A stretch of 64,000 bases of DNA, taken from assembly GCA_963772845.1 (NCBI GenBank), contig CAVYYW010000014.1:372001-436000 (forward strand), given 5' to 3'. The notes under the pieces were generated by a model that saw only the letters and a program-made list of their open reading frames with translations, was not told where the DNA came from and searched no databases. Shown piece after piece: positions 9,117 through 16,219 of this stretch. How positions within the stretch are numbered: position 1 is the first letter of the stretch; each line of letters opens with the position of its first letter. Position numbers and translations under genes: made by a program. The DNA is from CAVYYW01 sp963772845. Its GTDB lineage: Bacteria; Bacillota; Bacilli; Bacillales; Sporolactobacillaceae.

Positions 9117-9155
9117 AATGGCGTGAGAACCTATAAGAGTTCTCACGCCATTTTT
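9117..9155 (+). terminator. Terminator after yrrS
   Basis: AATGGCGTGAGAAC (9117-9130) pairs with GTTCTCACGCCATT (9139-9152), then T run; the A run upstream makes it usable in both directions. Confidence 0.92.
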
Positions 9156-9284
9156 CTGTTAACACGGAAAAAGATTGAGCAATGAACAAAACTTGAAGTT
9201 GCATAGTGCATATGATAACGTAAGAATCAATCCAACTAAACAAAGTTATTTACTCGGAATTAAATGATAATGGAGTGGAATCGA

Positions 9285-9926
9285 ATGGGCAGAGAATTTA
9301 TTGATTTATTTGATGGGTGGGCAAATCATTATGATGAAACAGTCACCGGAAGTGATGAAGAGTATCAGGCTGTTTTTGAAAAATATGAATCGATTCTCCA
9401 TGAGGTTGCCAAACGATCAGGTGATCATGTTCTTGAATTTGGAGTAGGAACAGGCAATCTTACTAAAAAATTATTAAACCTTGGTTTAAATGTTACTGGC
9501 ATTGAGCCTTCTGAACAAATGCGTTTAAAGGCGAAAGAGAAATTTCCCGAGCTTGCTATTTCAGATGGTGATTTCCTTCATTTTACAGTCCAGGACCCGT
9601 CTATAAATACAATTGTGAGCACATATGCCTTCCATCACTTAACGGATGATGAAAAGCATGAGGCAATCCGCTCCTATAGCCAATTGCTCCCTGCGAGTGG
9701 TAAAATAATATTTGCAGATACCTTATATGAAAATGAAGATTCAAAACAGGCCATCATCAGAGAAGCTCGAGAGAAGGGCTACAATAATCTGGTTCATGAC
9801 CTTGAGACAGAATACTATTCTTTAAAAGAGACAATGGAGAAAATTTTTGACGCCCATCAATTTACAACATCTTTTACGCAGCTAAACAAGTTTGTTTGGC
9901 TGATTGAGGCGGTAAAAAAAGAATAA
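9285..9926 (+). CDS. yrrT: SAM-dependent methyltransferase YrrT
   Basis: A 213-residue class I methyltransferase. The SAM-binding motif is VLEFGVGTGNLT (around residue 45), followed by GIEPSEQM. It heads the yrrT-mtnN-luxS-mccA-mccB operon and is presumed to produce the S-adenosylhomocysteine that the next genes consume; its methyl acceptor is unknown. ATG 9285 is chosen with GGAGTGG at 9272-9278, since homologues begin MGREF. In B. subtilis this operon is repressed by CymR. ACTCGGAATT at 9252-9261 resembles part of a CymR site, but this is only a suggestion. Confidence 0.9.
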   Translation: MGREFIDLFDGWANHYDETVTGSDEEYQAVFEKYESILHEVAKRSGDHVLEFGVGTGNLTKKLLNLGLNVTGIEPSEQMRLKAKEKFPELAISDGDFLHFTVQDPSINTIVSTYAFHHLTDDEKHEAIRSYSQLLPASGKIIFADTLYENEDSKQAIIREAREKGYNNLVHDLETEYYSLKETMEKIFDAHQFTTSFTQLNKFVWLIEAVKKE

Positions 9927-9944
9927 TCTTTAAAGGAGTTCAAC

Positions 9945-10640
9945 ATGAAAATTGGTTTAATTGGAGCAATGGAAGAAGAAGTGGAAATCCTCAAAAACAA
10001 ATTGGAAAACCGACAGGATAAAAAGATTGCTGAGAGCGTTTTTTATTTAGGTGACCTGGATGGTCATGAAATTATTCTGCTCCAGTCAGGAATCGGTAAA
10101 GTAAATGCAGCAGTCGGAACGACCCTAATGATTCATGTGTTTCAACCGGATTATATTATTAATACGGGATCTGCCGGGGGATTTGACCCACGTTTAAGCG
10201 TGGGCGATGTCGTTATTGGTTCAGAAGTTCGCCACCATGATGTTGATGTAACCGTATTTGGTTATGAATATGGCCAAGTGCCGCAAATGCCAGCATGTTA
10301 CCTTTCTGATTCTTAACTGATGGATGCAGCTGAAAAAGCAGCTGTGGCAAACGGCCGTGTTAACGCAGTTAAAGGGCTCATCGCTACGGGTGATTCATTT
10401 ATGTCTGATCCTGTAAGGGTGGCTTCTGTTAAGGAACAGTTTCCGGATATTATGGCTGGTGAAATGGAAGCTGCGGCCATTGCCCAGGTGTGCCATCAAT
10501 TCAACGTACCGTTTGTCATCATACGTGCGCTGTCAGATATTGCAGGTAAAGATGCTGATGTTTCATTCGAAAAATTTCTTGAAACGGCAGCAAAACATTC
10601 TGCTGAACATATTTTAACTATGATAAAGGAGATGTCCTAA
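9945..10640 (+). CDS. mtnN: 5'-methylthioadenosine/S-adenosylhomocysteine nucleosidase, in-frame stop
   Basis: The enzyme hydrolyses S-adenosylhomocysteine and methylthioadenosine to adenine plus the thioribosyl sugar. Family motifs are present: GLIGAMEEE at the N-terminus, INTGSAGGFD, GEMEAAAIAQVC and the catalytic Asp in ALSDIAG. A TAA at 10314-10316 interrupts the frame after PACYLSDS; reading continues in the same frame from 10317 (LMDAAEKAA). The overall length, 231 codons plus stop, equals that of the B. subtilis protein, so this is a point nonsense change (for example CAA or AAA to TAA), not a frameshift. AAAGGAG precedes the start. An ATG at 10320 could restart the C-terminal half. 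Confidence 0.9.
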
Positions 10641-10641
10641 T

Positions 10642-11109
10642 ATGAGTAAAAAAATGAATGTAGAAAGTTTTAATCTTGATCACACAAAAGTGAAGGCACC
10701 ATATGTAAGACTTGTAGGGGTAACGGAAGGTTCCCATGGAGATAAAATTTATAAGTATGATATCCGTTTCTGCCAGCCGAATAAAGATCATATGGACATG
10801 CCAGGACTTCATTCAATTGAACATTTGATGGCAGAAAACATTCGAAATCATATGGATAACGTGGTGGATATCGGTCCAATGGGCTGCCAGACAGGCTTTT
10901 ACCTTTCTGTACTTAACCATGACAATTACGATGAAATTCTAGCAGTTATTGAAAAGACATTAAACGATGTTCTTGAGGCAACTGAGGTGCCTGCCTGTAA
11001 TGAAGTTCAGTGCGGATGGGCTGCAAATCACAGCCTTGAAGGTGCTCAGCATATCGCAAAAGACATGCTGTCCAAAAAAGATGAGTGGAAAGAAGTGTTT
11101 GGTGAGTAA
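10642..11109 (+). CDS. luxS: S-ribosylhomocysteine lyase
   Basis: Cleaves S-ribosylhomocysteine to homocysteine and DPD, the precursor of autoinducer-2. It is 155 aa. The metal ligands are H57 and H61 in HSIEH plus C124 in EVQCGW; E60 and C82 (PMGCQTGFY) are the catalytic residues. The sequence (MPGLHSIEHLMAENIRNH, VLNHDNYDEIL, EVPACNEVQCGWAANHS) resembles the staphylococcal/lactobacillal LuxS group rather than that of B. subtilis. It lies between mtnN, which makes its substrate, and mccA, which uses the homocysteine; in B. subtilis luxS is elsewhere. Confidence 0.96.
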   Translation: MSKKMNVESFNLDHTKVKAPYVRLVGVTEGSHGDKIYKYDIRFCQPNKDHMDMPGLHSIEHLMAENIRNHMDNVVDIGPMGCQTGFYLSVLNHDNYDEILAVIEKTLNDVLEATEVPACNEVQCGWAANHSLEGAQHIAKDMLSKKDEWKEVFGE

Positions 11110-11111
11110 TC

Positions 11112-12035
11112 ATGAACGTATACAAAAATGTTCATGAATTGATCGGCCGTACACCGGTTGTAGAATTAACGGCTTTTTCACTGCCGAACGAAGTTAGACT
11201 GTTTGCCAAGCTTGAATTCATGAACCCGGGCGGTTCTGTGAAAGATCGGCTCGGTGAGTATCTGCTTATGGATGCTTTAAGCACTGGTAAAGTGAAAAAA
11301 GGCGGAACGATAATTGAACCGACAGCGGGTAATACAGGAATTGGCCTTGCCTTGGCAGCGGTTGGCCGTGACGTGAACGTGATTTTTTGTGTGCCTGAAA
11401 AATTCAGTATGGAAAAACAGACACTTATGCGTGCGCTTGGCGCGAGAGTCGTCAATACACCGACCTCTGCAGGAATGAAGGGCGCCATTCAAAAGGCTCA
11501 GGAACTTCTGAAAAGCATTCCTGGCGCCTACTGTCCACAGCAGTTTGGTAATCCTGCCAACCCCAGGACATATTATGAAACCCTCGCCCCCGAAGTATAT
11601 CAGCAGATGAACGGTAAGATTGATATCTTTATAGCTGGGGCTGGGACTGGCGGAACGTTTATGGGAACAGCCGAGTATTTGAAAGAGCAAAACCCGTCAA
11701 TTAAAACGGTGATTGTGGAACCAGAGGGTTCAGTAATAAACGGGGGGAAATCTGGCCCTCATAAGACAGAGGGCATCGGAATGGAATTTTTGCCGGATTA
11801 TATGAAAAGAGAATTTTTTGATGCCATTCATACTATTTCCGACCGTGATGCGTTTGAGGCAGTCAAACAGCTAACAAAAAAAGAGGGTCTTTTGGTGGCC
11901 AGTTCATCAGGCGCAGCCTTTAAGGCAGCACAGCTTGAAGCAGAAGTTGCACCAAAAGGCGCTCACATATTAACAATTTTCCCGGATTCAAGTGAACGTT
12001 ATTTGAGTCAAAACATCTATGAAGGAGTGGAATAA
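11112..12035 (+). CDS. mccA: O-acetylserine-dependent cystathionine beta-synthase MccA
   Basis: A PLP enzyme of the cysteine synthase fold (307 aa) that condenses homocysteine with O-acetylserine (or serine) to cystathionine. The PLP lysine is K44 in NPGGSVKDR; PTAGNTGIGLA binds substrate and AGAGTGGTFMG binds phosphate. A cysteine synthase role is a possible alternative, but the operon context (luxS before, mccB after) supports the reverse transsulfuration assignment. It starts 2 bases after the luxS stop. Confidence 0.92.
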   Translation: MNVYKNVHELIGRTPVVELTAFSLPNEVRLFAKLEFMNPGGSVKDRLGEYLLMDALSTGKVKKGGTIIEPTAGNTGIGLALAAVGRDVNVIFCVPEKFSMEKQTLMRALGARVVNTPTSAGMKGAIQKAQELLKSIPGAYCPQQFGNPANPRTYYETLAPEVYQQMNGKIDIFIAGAGTGGTFMGTAEYLKEQNPSIKTVIVEPEGSVINGGKSGPHKTEGIGMEFLPDYMKREFFDAIHTISDRDAFEAVKQLTKKEGLLVASSSGAAFKAAQLEAEVAPKGAHILTIFPDSSERYLSQNIYEGVE

Positions 12036-12039
12036 CGCA

Positions 12040-13173
12040 ATGAAGCCAAGAACTAAAATGATTCATGCGGGTATGACAACCGATAAGCAGACAGGCGCTG
12101 TATCCGTTCCTATCTATCAAACCAGCACTTACAAACAAGAGGCTGTTGGCAAGCATAAAGGCTACGAGTATTCCAGAACAGGAAACCCGACTCGGTATGC
12201 TCTAGAGACGTTAATTAAAGATCTTGAAAACGGAAAGGCTGGTTTCGCATTTGGATCCGGCATGGCCGCTATTACAGCGGTTATGATGACCTTTAACAGC
12301 GGAGATCATGTTGTTATGACGGATGATGTATATGGAGGTACTTTCCGGGCTATGACGAAAGTTCTTGACCGGTTTGATCTGACTACATCCTTTGTTGATA
12401 CGAGTAATCTTTCGACGGTGAAAAATGCCATTCAGGAGAACACAAAAGCGATTTACATTGAAACCCCAACAAATCCTTTGTTGAAAATCACTGATATAAA
12501 AGCAATGGCAGAGCTAGCTCATGAAAACGGCTTATTGTTAATTGTTGATAATACGTTCAGCACACCTTATTGGCAGCAGCCCCTGGATCTTGGCGCTGAT
12601 ATTGTACTTCATAGTGCAACGAAGTATATTGGCGGCCATAGTGACGTCGTGGCAGGGCTTGTGGTCGTGAACAGCGATCAATTGGCAGAGTCGCTTCACT
12701 TCGTTCTCAATTCTACAGGCGGTGTCCTAGGTCCTCAGGACTCCTGGCTGCTTGTTCGAGGGATTAAAACTCTCGGTTTAAGGATGGAAGCGACAGAGTC
12801 TAATGCAAAAGCCATCGTTGAATTTTTATCGTCTCACCCTGCGGTTAAAAAAGTATATTATCCTGGTCTTGAAAGCCATCCTGGTCATGCTGTCGCAAAA
12901 CAACAGGCCGGAGGATTTGGCGGTATGATATCATTTGATGTCGGAAGCCAGGAAAAAGCGGATCAAATTTTGTCTCAAGTTAATTACTTTACGCTTGCAG
13001 AAAGTTTAGGAGCTGTTGAAAGTTTGATCTCGGTGCCAGCAAGAATGACTCATGCTTCTATTCCTAAAGAACGACGGGATGAACTGGGTATTACAGAGGG
13101 TCTTGTCAGAATCTCAGTCGGTATTGAAGATGCAGATGACTTGATTGCCGATTTAAAACGTGGTCTTGAATAA
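12040..13173 (+). CDS. mccB: Cystathionine gamma-lyase / homocysteine gamma-lyase MccB
   Basis: A PLP enzyme of the Cys/Met metabolism family, 377 aa, that splits cystathionine to cysteine, 2-oxobutyrate and ammonia. Key motifs are YEYSRTGNPTR, the PLP lysine K195 in HSATKYIGGHSD, and the late RISVGIED. ATG 12040 is chosen over the in-frame ATG at 12019, because GAAGGAGTGG at 12021-12030 is the binding site. It completes the route from S-adenosylhomocysteine to cysteine. Confidence 0.94.
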   Translation: MKPRTKMIHAGMTTDKQTGAVSVPIYQTSTYKQEAVGKHKGYEYSRTGNPTRYALETLIKDLENGKAGFAFGSGMAAITAVMMTFNSGDHVVMTDDVYGGTFRAMTKVLDRFDLTTSFVDTSNLSTVKNAIQENTKAIYIETPTNPLLKITDIKAMAELAHENGLLLIVDNTFSTPYWQQPLDLGADIVLHSATKYIGGHSDVVAGLVVVNSDQLAESLHFVLNSTGGVLGPQDSWLLVRGIKTLGLRMEATESNAKAIVEFLSSHPAVKKVYYPGLESHPGHAVAKQQAGGFGGMISFDVGSQEKADQILSQVNYFTLAESLGAVESLISVPARMTHASIPKERRDELGITEGLVRISVGIEDADDLIADLKRGLE

Positions 13174-13223
13174 CTAAGAGTAGTTAGAAACCAGTCTGTT
13201 GAGACTTTTCCTGACTTCTTGAA

Positions 13224-13250
13224 AAGCTTCCCTCTAAGGGAAGCTTTTTT
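13224..13250 (+). terminator. Terminator of the yrrT-mccB operon
   Basis: AAGCTTCCCT (13224-13233) pairs with AGGGAAGCTT (13237-13246), followed by T residues. Confidence 0.92.
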
Positions 13251-13339
13251 GTTTCTCTAGGAGCTTATACCTCTAGTTTTTCGCGGATCCTCCTTTCATG
13301 ATTCGTTGGTGGCTGCGGGGTCTCGCTTGGATCGCTGAT

Positions 13340-13566
13340 GAAGCACTGAAAAACTCCCCTCAATGTAAACAGGGTTGTTGATTTCCATTTCAGGCACTCG
13401 CTTTCCGTGGGCAACGCTTGAGCCTCCTCATGCCCCAGGAGGTGGGTAGGATCGGCGTTGTCACACGACGTGACGCGCTTAGCCGATCTTCCTTAAAGAG
13501 TCCTGCGGGGTCTTCAGCTGTTGCTTTTCCCACCGGAGTCTCGTACCCTCCGCTTCAATCAGCGTG
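13340..13566 (+). repeat. Dispersed intergenic repeat, fullest copy (copy A)
   Basis: About 225 bp, non-coding. Landmarks in order: CACTGAAAAA (13344), GGTTGTTGATTTCC (13373), CTCGCTTTCCGTGGGCA (13398), GAGCCTCCTC (13420), an internal hairpin at 13451-13487 (ATCGGC/GCCGAT outside, GTCAC/GTGAC inside), CCTGCGGGGTCTTCAGCTG (13502), and AATCAGCGTGG (13557). The same landmarks recur in other copies near 13950, 15520, 15800, 16090 and 35760. Similar GC-rich palindromic intergenic units occur in many Bacillaceae genomes from memory; I know no accepted name or function. Confidence 0.75.
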
Positions 13567-13648
13567 GATACCCTGTAGAATTCCTTTGTCGATATAGTCG
13601 TCCTATCTCGTTGCATCAGTGGGATTACAGATAGCCGAGCAAAATGAG

Positions 13649-13668
13649 CGGTGCGCCTTGACGCACCG
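13649..13668. other. Stem-loop in the mccB-MFS gap
   Basis: CGGTGCG (13649-13655) and CGCACCG (13662-13668), 6-nt loop, followed by TTT on the + strand. Confidence 0.5.
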
Positions 13669-13738
13669 TTTCAACTGCATTATAAAAATTCAAATAAGGT
13701 ATGAAAAATCATCAGTTTTTTAGGGTTTTCATGAGTTT

Positions 13739-13774
13739 AAGCTGATTTTCACAAGACCAGCGAAAAATCAGCTT
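13739..13774. repeat. Perfect 11-bp inverted repeat
   Basis: AAGCTGATTTT (13739-13749) and AAAATCAGCTT (13764-13774) separated by 14 nt. There is no T run after it, so it is not a standard terminator. Confidence 0.7.
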
Positions 13775-13836
13775 CCGAATCGGCCTTGAACGTGCTTCAA
13801 GTTGAGGTGGGACCGTTCCTATTCGAATGCTTTTGT

Positions 13837-13899
13837 CCACTTCTCATGATTTGCCCGCCACTTTTGGTGATTTGCCTGCCACTTCCCTAATTTTCCCTT
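13837..13899. repeat. Three 21-bp tandem units (7-codon period)
   Basis: Units begin CCACTT at 13837, 13858 and 13879. The first two share CCACTT, GATTTGCC and a final G; the third is more diverged. Read on the minus strand they give a seven-residue repeat, EVAGKSP / KVAGKS-stop / EVDKSI, interrupted by one TGA. No start or ribosome binding site fits, so a protein is not called. Confidence 0.75.
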
Positions 13900-13944
13900 C
13901 TTTCCTTAATTAATTTCATCAGTTCACATTGGAGGTTTTGATTG

Positions 13945-14017
13945 GTGGCCATTGATAAGTCCCTGATCTAGTCGTGCTTGTTGATTTTTACTCCAGAGGC
14001 TGCTCGCTTTCCACAGA
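13945..14017 (+). repeat. Dispersed intergenic repeat, left-part copy (copy F)
   Basis: GTGGCCATTGATAA, then GCTTGTTGATTTTTACTCCAG, then TGCTCGCTTTCCAC, in the same order as the left third of the copy at 13340. It lacks the hairpin and right part. Confidence 0.6.
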
Positions 14018-14153
14018 TAAGAAGGTTCTAAGCCCTAAGTCTTAGAAAGGAATGACCTCTCGCAGGTATGAGGATGAAATTAACATTAGTATAATAATGA
14101 CAGAAGGATTAGAAAACACGAGTATTGTATTTCGGATGAGGGGGAAGGACAAG

Positions 14154-15437
14154 GTGAATCAGTTTAAAGTTTTTAAGAAGAAAAATTTTTTGTTCATGTT
14201 TGTAGCGGCATTCACATCCCAAATGGGAAGTGTGATCGGGTTGACCGCTTTTATGTTTTATTTACTGAAGAGGTTCTCGCACCAACCGTTTCTAGCAAGT
14301 TTAACAGAACTGATGTATTCACTACCTATGCTTTTCGTGTTTTTTATTATTGGTGTCCTGAGCGACAGAATGGATCGTCAAAAAATTGCTTATCATAGTG
14401 AGTGGCTTTGCGGATTGTTATCTTTGTTCCTGTTTTTTTCTTTAAAGCTTGAAAGTTTACCAGTGATCTTTCTTGTGCTCTTTGTCCGTTCAGCGATTTC
14501 GAAGTTTTTCTCTCCAGCAGAACAATCACTGATACAGGGAATATTGACGGATGATGAATACACGACAGCATCCGGGCTAAACCAAATGACAGGCAGTTTA
14601 TTTATGATTTTCGGCAGCGCCTTAGGTATATTCATTTTTTGGACGGTTGGTGTGGAGGGAGCAATCATTGTAGACATGGCTTCGTTTTTGGTTTCGAGCT
14701 TTCTGATTAGACAGTGCAAAATAGAACGCGAGGTACGTCTTCCGAATGGGGCTCATCAATTTAAAGATTTAAATCTAGCAATGATTCTAAAAGATTTCAG
14801 TTCAGGATTTCTGTATATTCTTAAACACCGGTTATTGCTTACCCTTATCTCAGGTTTTTTTATCTTTGGAGTGGTTAACGGGGTGCTCAGCGTTCTCCCT
14901 TTGTTTATGCTGAAATATACTTTAGCTCCAGGCTCTTATGAAGGGTGGGCTGTCTGGCTTGGTATCGTGATGGGATCAGGAATTCTGCTCGGCAGTTTCT
15001 TTGCTTCAGTAATGGGAAGCAAGATGAGACTTCGGCACATGATTGTATGCGGACTTGTCGCAAGCGGCGGCTTTATAGTAGCTTCAGGCTTTGCTGTAAC
15101 CGTTATCGGCTTCCTCATCATTAGCTTTGTTGGAATGTTTTTTTTACCGCTTATTAACATCGCAATTGGCGGCTGGCTGCCTCGCATCGTTCATCCATCT
15201 ATGATGGGTAGGGTTCAAGGGTGTATCACGCCGTTAATGATGGTTTCGCAATCAGCAACACTTGGTATTATTTCGCTCAGTTTCCCAGCTCATATTACGA
15301 CGACAGGGATGTTTGTTCTTGTTGGGAGTTTGCTTATAATAGTGGGGGCATTCTACTTCTTTATGCTTTCACGGTTTGATGAAAATAAACAACTGATTCC
15401 TGAAGGGGAGAAAATTGCAGTTGCTTCGGAAACCTGA
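14154..15437 (+). CDS. MFS transporter (efflux type)
   Basis: A 427-residue integral membrane protein with about 12 hydrophobic helices. GVLSDRMDRQKIAYHSEW between helices 2 and 3 is the major-facilitator motif A, and the fold resembles the MFS_3/EntS-like drug or siderophore exporter group. The GTG start at 14154 follows GAGGGGGAAGG (14139-14149) and gives the normal MFS N-terminus; the frame is open to an ATG at 14061 without support. No partner or regulator is adjacent. Both flanks are repeat-filled non-coding DNA, which suggests local insertion. The substrate is unknown. Confidence 0.85.
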   Translation: MNQFKVFKKKNFLFMFVAAFTSQMGSVIGLTAFMFYLLKRFSHQPFLASLTELMYSLPMLFVFFIIGVLSDRMDRQKIAYHSEWLCGLLSLFLFFSLKLESLPVIFLVLFVRSAISKFFSPAEQSLIQGILTDDEYTTASGLNQMTGSLFMIFGSALGIFIFWTVGVEGAIIVDMASFLVSSFLIRQCKIEREVRLPNGAHQFKDLNLAMILKDFSSGFLYILKHRLLLTLISGFFIFGVVNGVLSVLPLFMLKYTLAPGSYEGWAVWLGIVMGSGILLGSFFASVMGSKMRLRHMIVCGLVASGGFIVASGFAVTVIGFLIISFVGMFFLPLINIAIGGWLPRIVHPSMMGRVQGCITPLMMVSQSATLGIISLSFPAHITTTGMFVLVGSLLIIVGAFYFFMLSRFDENKQLIPEGEKIAVASET

Positions 15438-15459
15438 TAATAAAAGAATGCATGAAACA

Positions 15460-15580
15460 GCATTTTCTTCGTGTGATGTAGAACCGAAGATATTTATTCA
15501 AGGCCTGCGGAATCAGCGTGGTGGCCACTGAAAAAGTCTATTATTTGCTCGGCTGACTGTTATTCCGCGGGTGTAAAGAG
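15460..15580 (+). repeat. GCATTTTCTTCG unit 1 joined to a left fragment of the 13340 element
   Basis: GCATTTTCTTCGTGTGATG at 15460, continuing to CTGCGGAATCAGCGTGG (15504), then directly GTGGCCACTGAAAAA, the left end of the other element. Confidence 0.6.
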
Positions 15581-15646
15581 ACAGGATGACCATAGCTATA
15601 AATGACTTCTAAAGGGCATCAAATATGTTGATTTAAACGAAAGGTG

Positions 15647-15726
15647 CGAGACTCCTCGAAAATGCAAATGCTCTTTGAAAGCAAGAAATACCCGAGACTC
15701 CTCGAAAATGCAATATTTGCATTTTC
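15647..15726. repeat. 21-bp direct repeat and 10-bp inverted repeat
   Basis: A perfect 21-bp sequence starting CGAGACTCCTCG occurs at 15647-15667 and 15693-15713. The second copy ends in GAAAATGCAA (15704-15713), which is the exact inverse of TTGCATTTTC (15717-15726) across a 3-nt loop. Confidence 0.8.
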
Positions 15727-15930
15727 ATCGTGCGGTGTGAATTCGAGGAGGTTGTTTCAAGTCCTGCAGAATCAGCGTTCCAAGCGAGACCCCACAGCCA
15801 CAACGTATTGAAGGAAGTTCGGCTAAAATCGGCACGTCCTGTGCCAACACCGAACCTACCAACGTCCTGTGGCCAGAGGAGGCTCGCGGAACGCCTGCGG
15901 AAAGCGAGGGTATTTCCGCTTTCAATGTAT
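15719..15930 (-). repeat. GCATTTTC unit 2 plus inverted copy of the 13340 element (copy C)
   Basis: Unit 2 starts GCATTTTCATCGTGCGG at 15719. From 15786 the reverse complement of the 13340 element follows: GACCCCACAG, the hairpin at 15818-15854 (TTCGG/CCGAA outside, GGCAC/GTGCC inside), CGAACCTACC, GAGGAGGCTCGCGG and GGAAAGCGAG (15899). Stem positions differ from copy A by paired changes. Confidence 0.7.
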
Positions 15931-15937
15931 GGCATCT

Positions 15938-16000
15938 GCATTTTCTTCGTGCGGTGCGGAATCGAAGATGCTGTTTCAAGTCCTACGGGAATAGCACGCG
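15938..16000 (+). repeat. GCATTTTCTTCG unit 3
   Basis: GCATTTTCTTCGTGCGG at 15938, then TGCGGAATCGAAGATG and GTTTCAAGTCCTACGGGAAT. TCTTCG and CGAAGA can form a short stem. Confidence 0.65.
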
Positions 16001-16049
16001 TCCGAAGATCCACTTTGACGCACAAAGAATGAGAACTCGCCAAAGTTAG

Positions 16050-16131
16050 CTGAGGCCGTGCCCGTGGAAAGCGAGCAGCCTAGAGCGGAATCAACAACCA
16101 AATCCACCGGGTGATTTTTTTCAGTAGCCTC
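16050..16131 (-). repeat. Inverted left-part copy of the 13340 element (copy D)
   Basis: On the minus strand it reads GAGGCTACTGAAAAAAATC, then GGTTGTTGATTCCGCTCTAG, then GCTCGCTTTCCACGGGCAC, the same order as copies A and E. Confidence 0.7.
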
Positions 16132-16219
16132 ATCAACGTGACCAGGCGAGAACTTTCCAAAGCTCGGCCTGGAGAGCAAAACATGTGGAAATGACCTAAG
16201 TCAACAGTATTGAAACTAT

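Larger units (their letters stand above)
15438..16219. other. Non-coding mosaic of repeat fragments between MFS gene and hmp
   Basis: This 780-bp gap has no convincing gene; the open frames on both strands overlap each other and contain the repeats. It holds three copies of a GCATTTTCTTCGTGCGG-type unit, a 21-bp direct repeat, and three fragments of the element described at 13340, in both orientations. No terminator with a clear T run was seen directly after the MFS gene. Confidence 0.7.

Noticed and set aside
11112..12035. Cysteine synthase CysK
   Set aside because: The sequence fold alone allows it, but the operon with luxS and mccB supports MccA.
15647..15713. Attachment sites from the 21-bp direct repeat
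   Set aside because: The repeats are 46 bp apart with no integrase or cargo between them.
15633..16043. Long open frames on both strands (up to 136 aa) between the MFS gene and hmp
   Set aside because: They overlap each other and the repeats, have no ribosome binding site and no recognisable domain.
13252..16219. CRISPR array
   Set aside because: Repeats are few, long, unevenly spaced and in both orientations; no cas genes are nearby.
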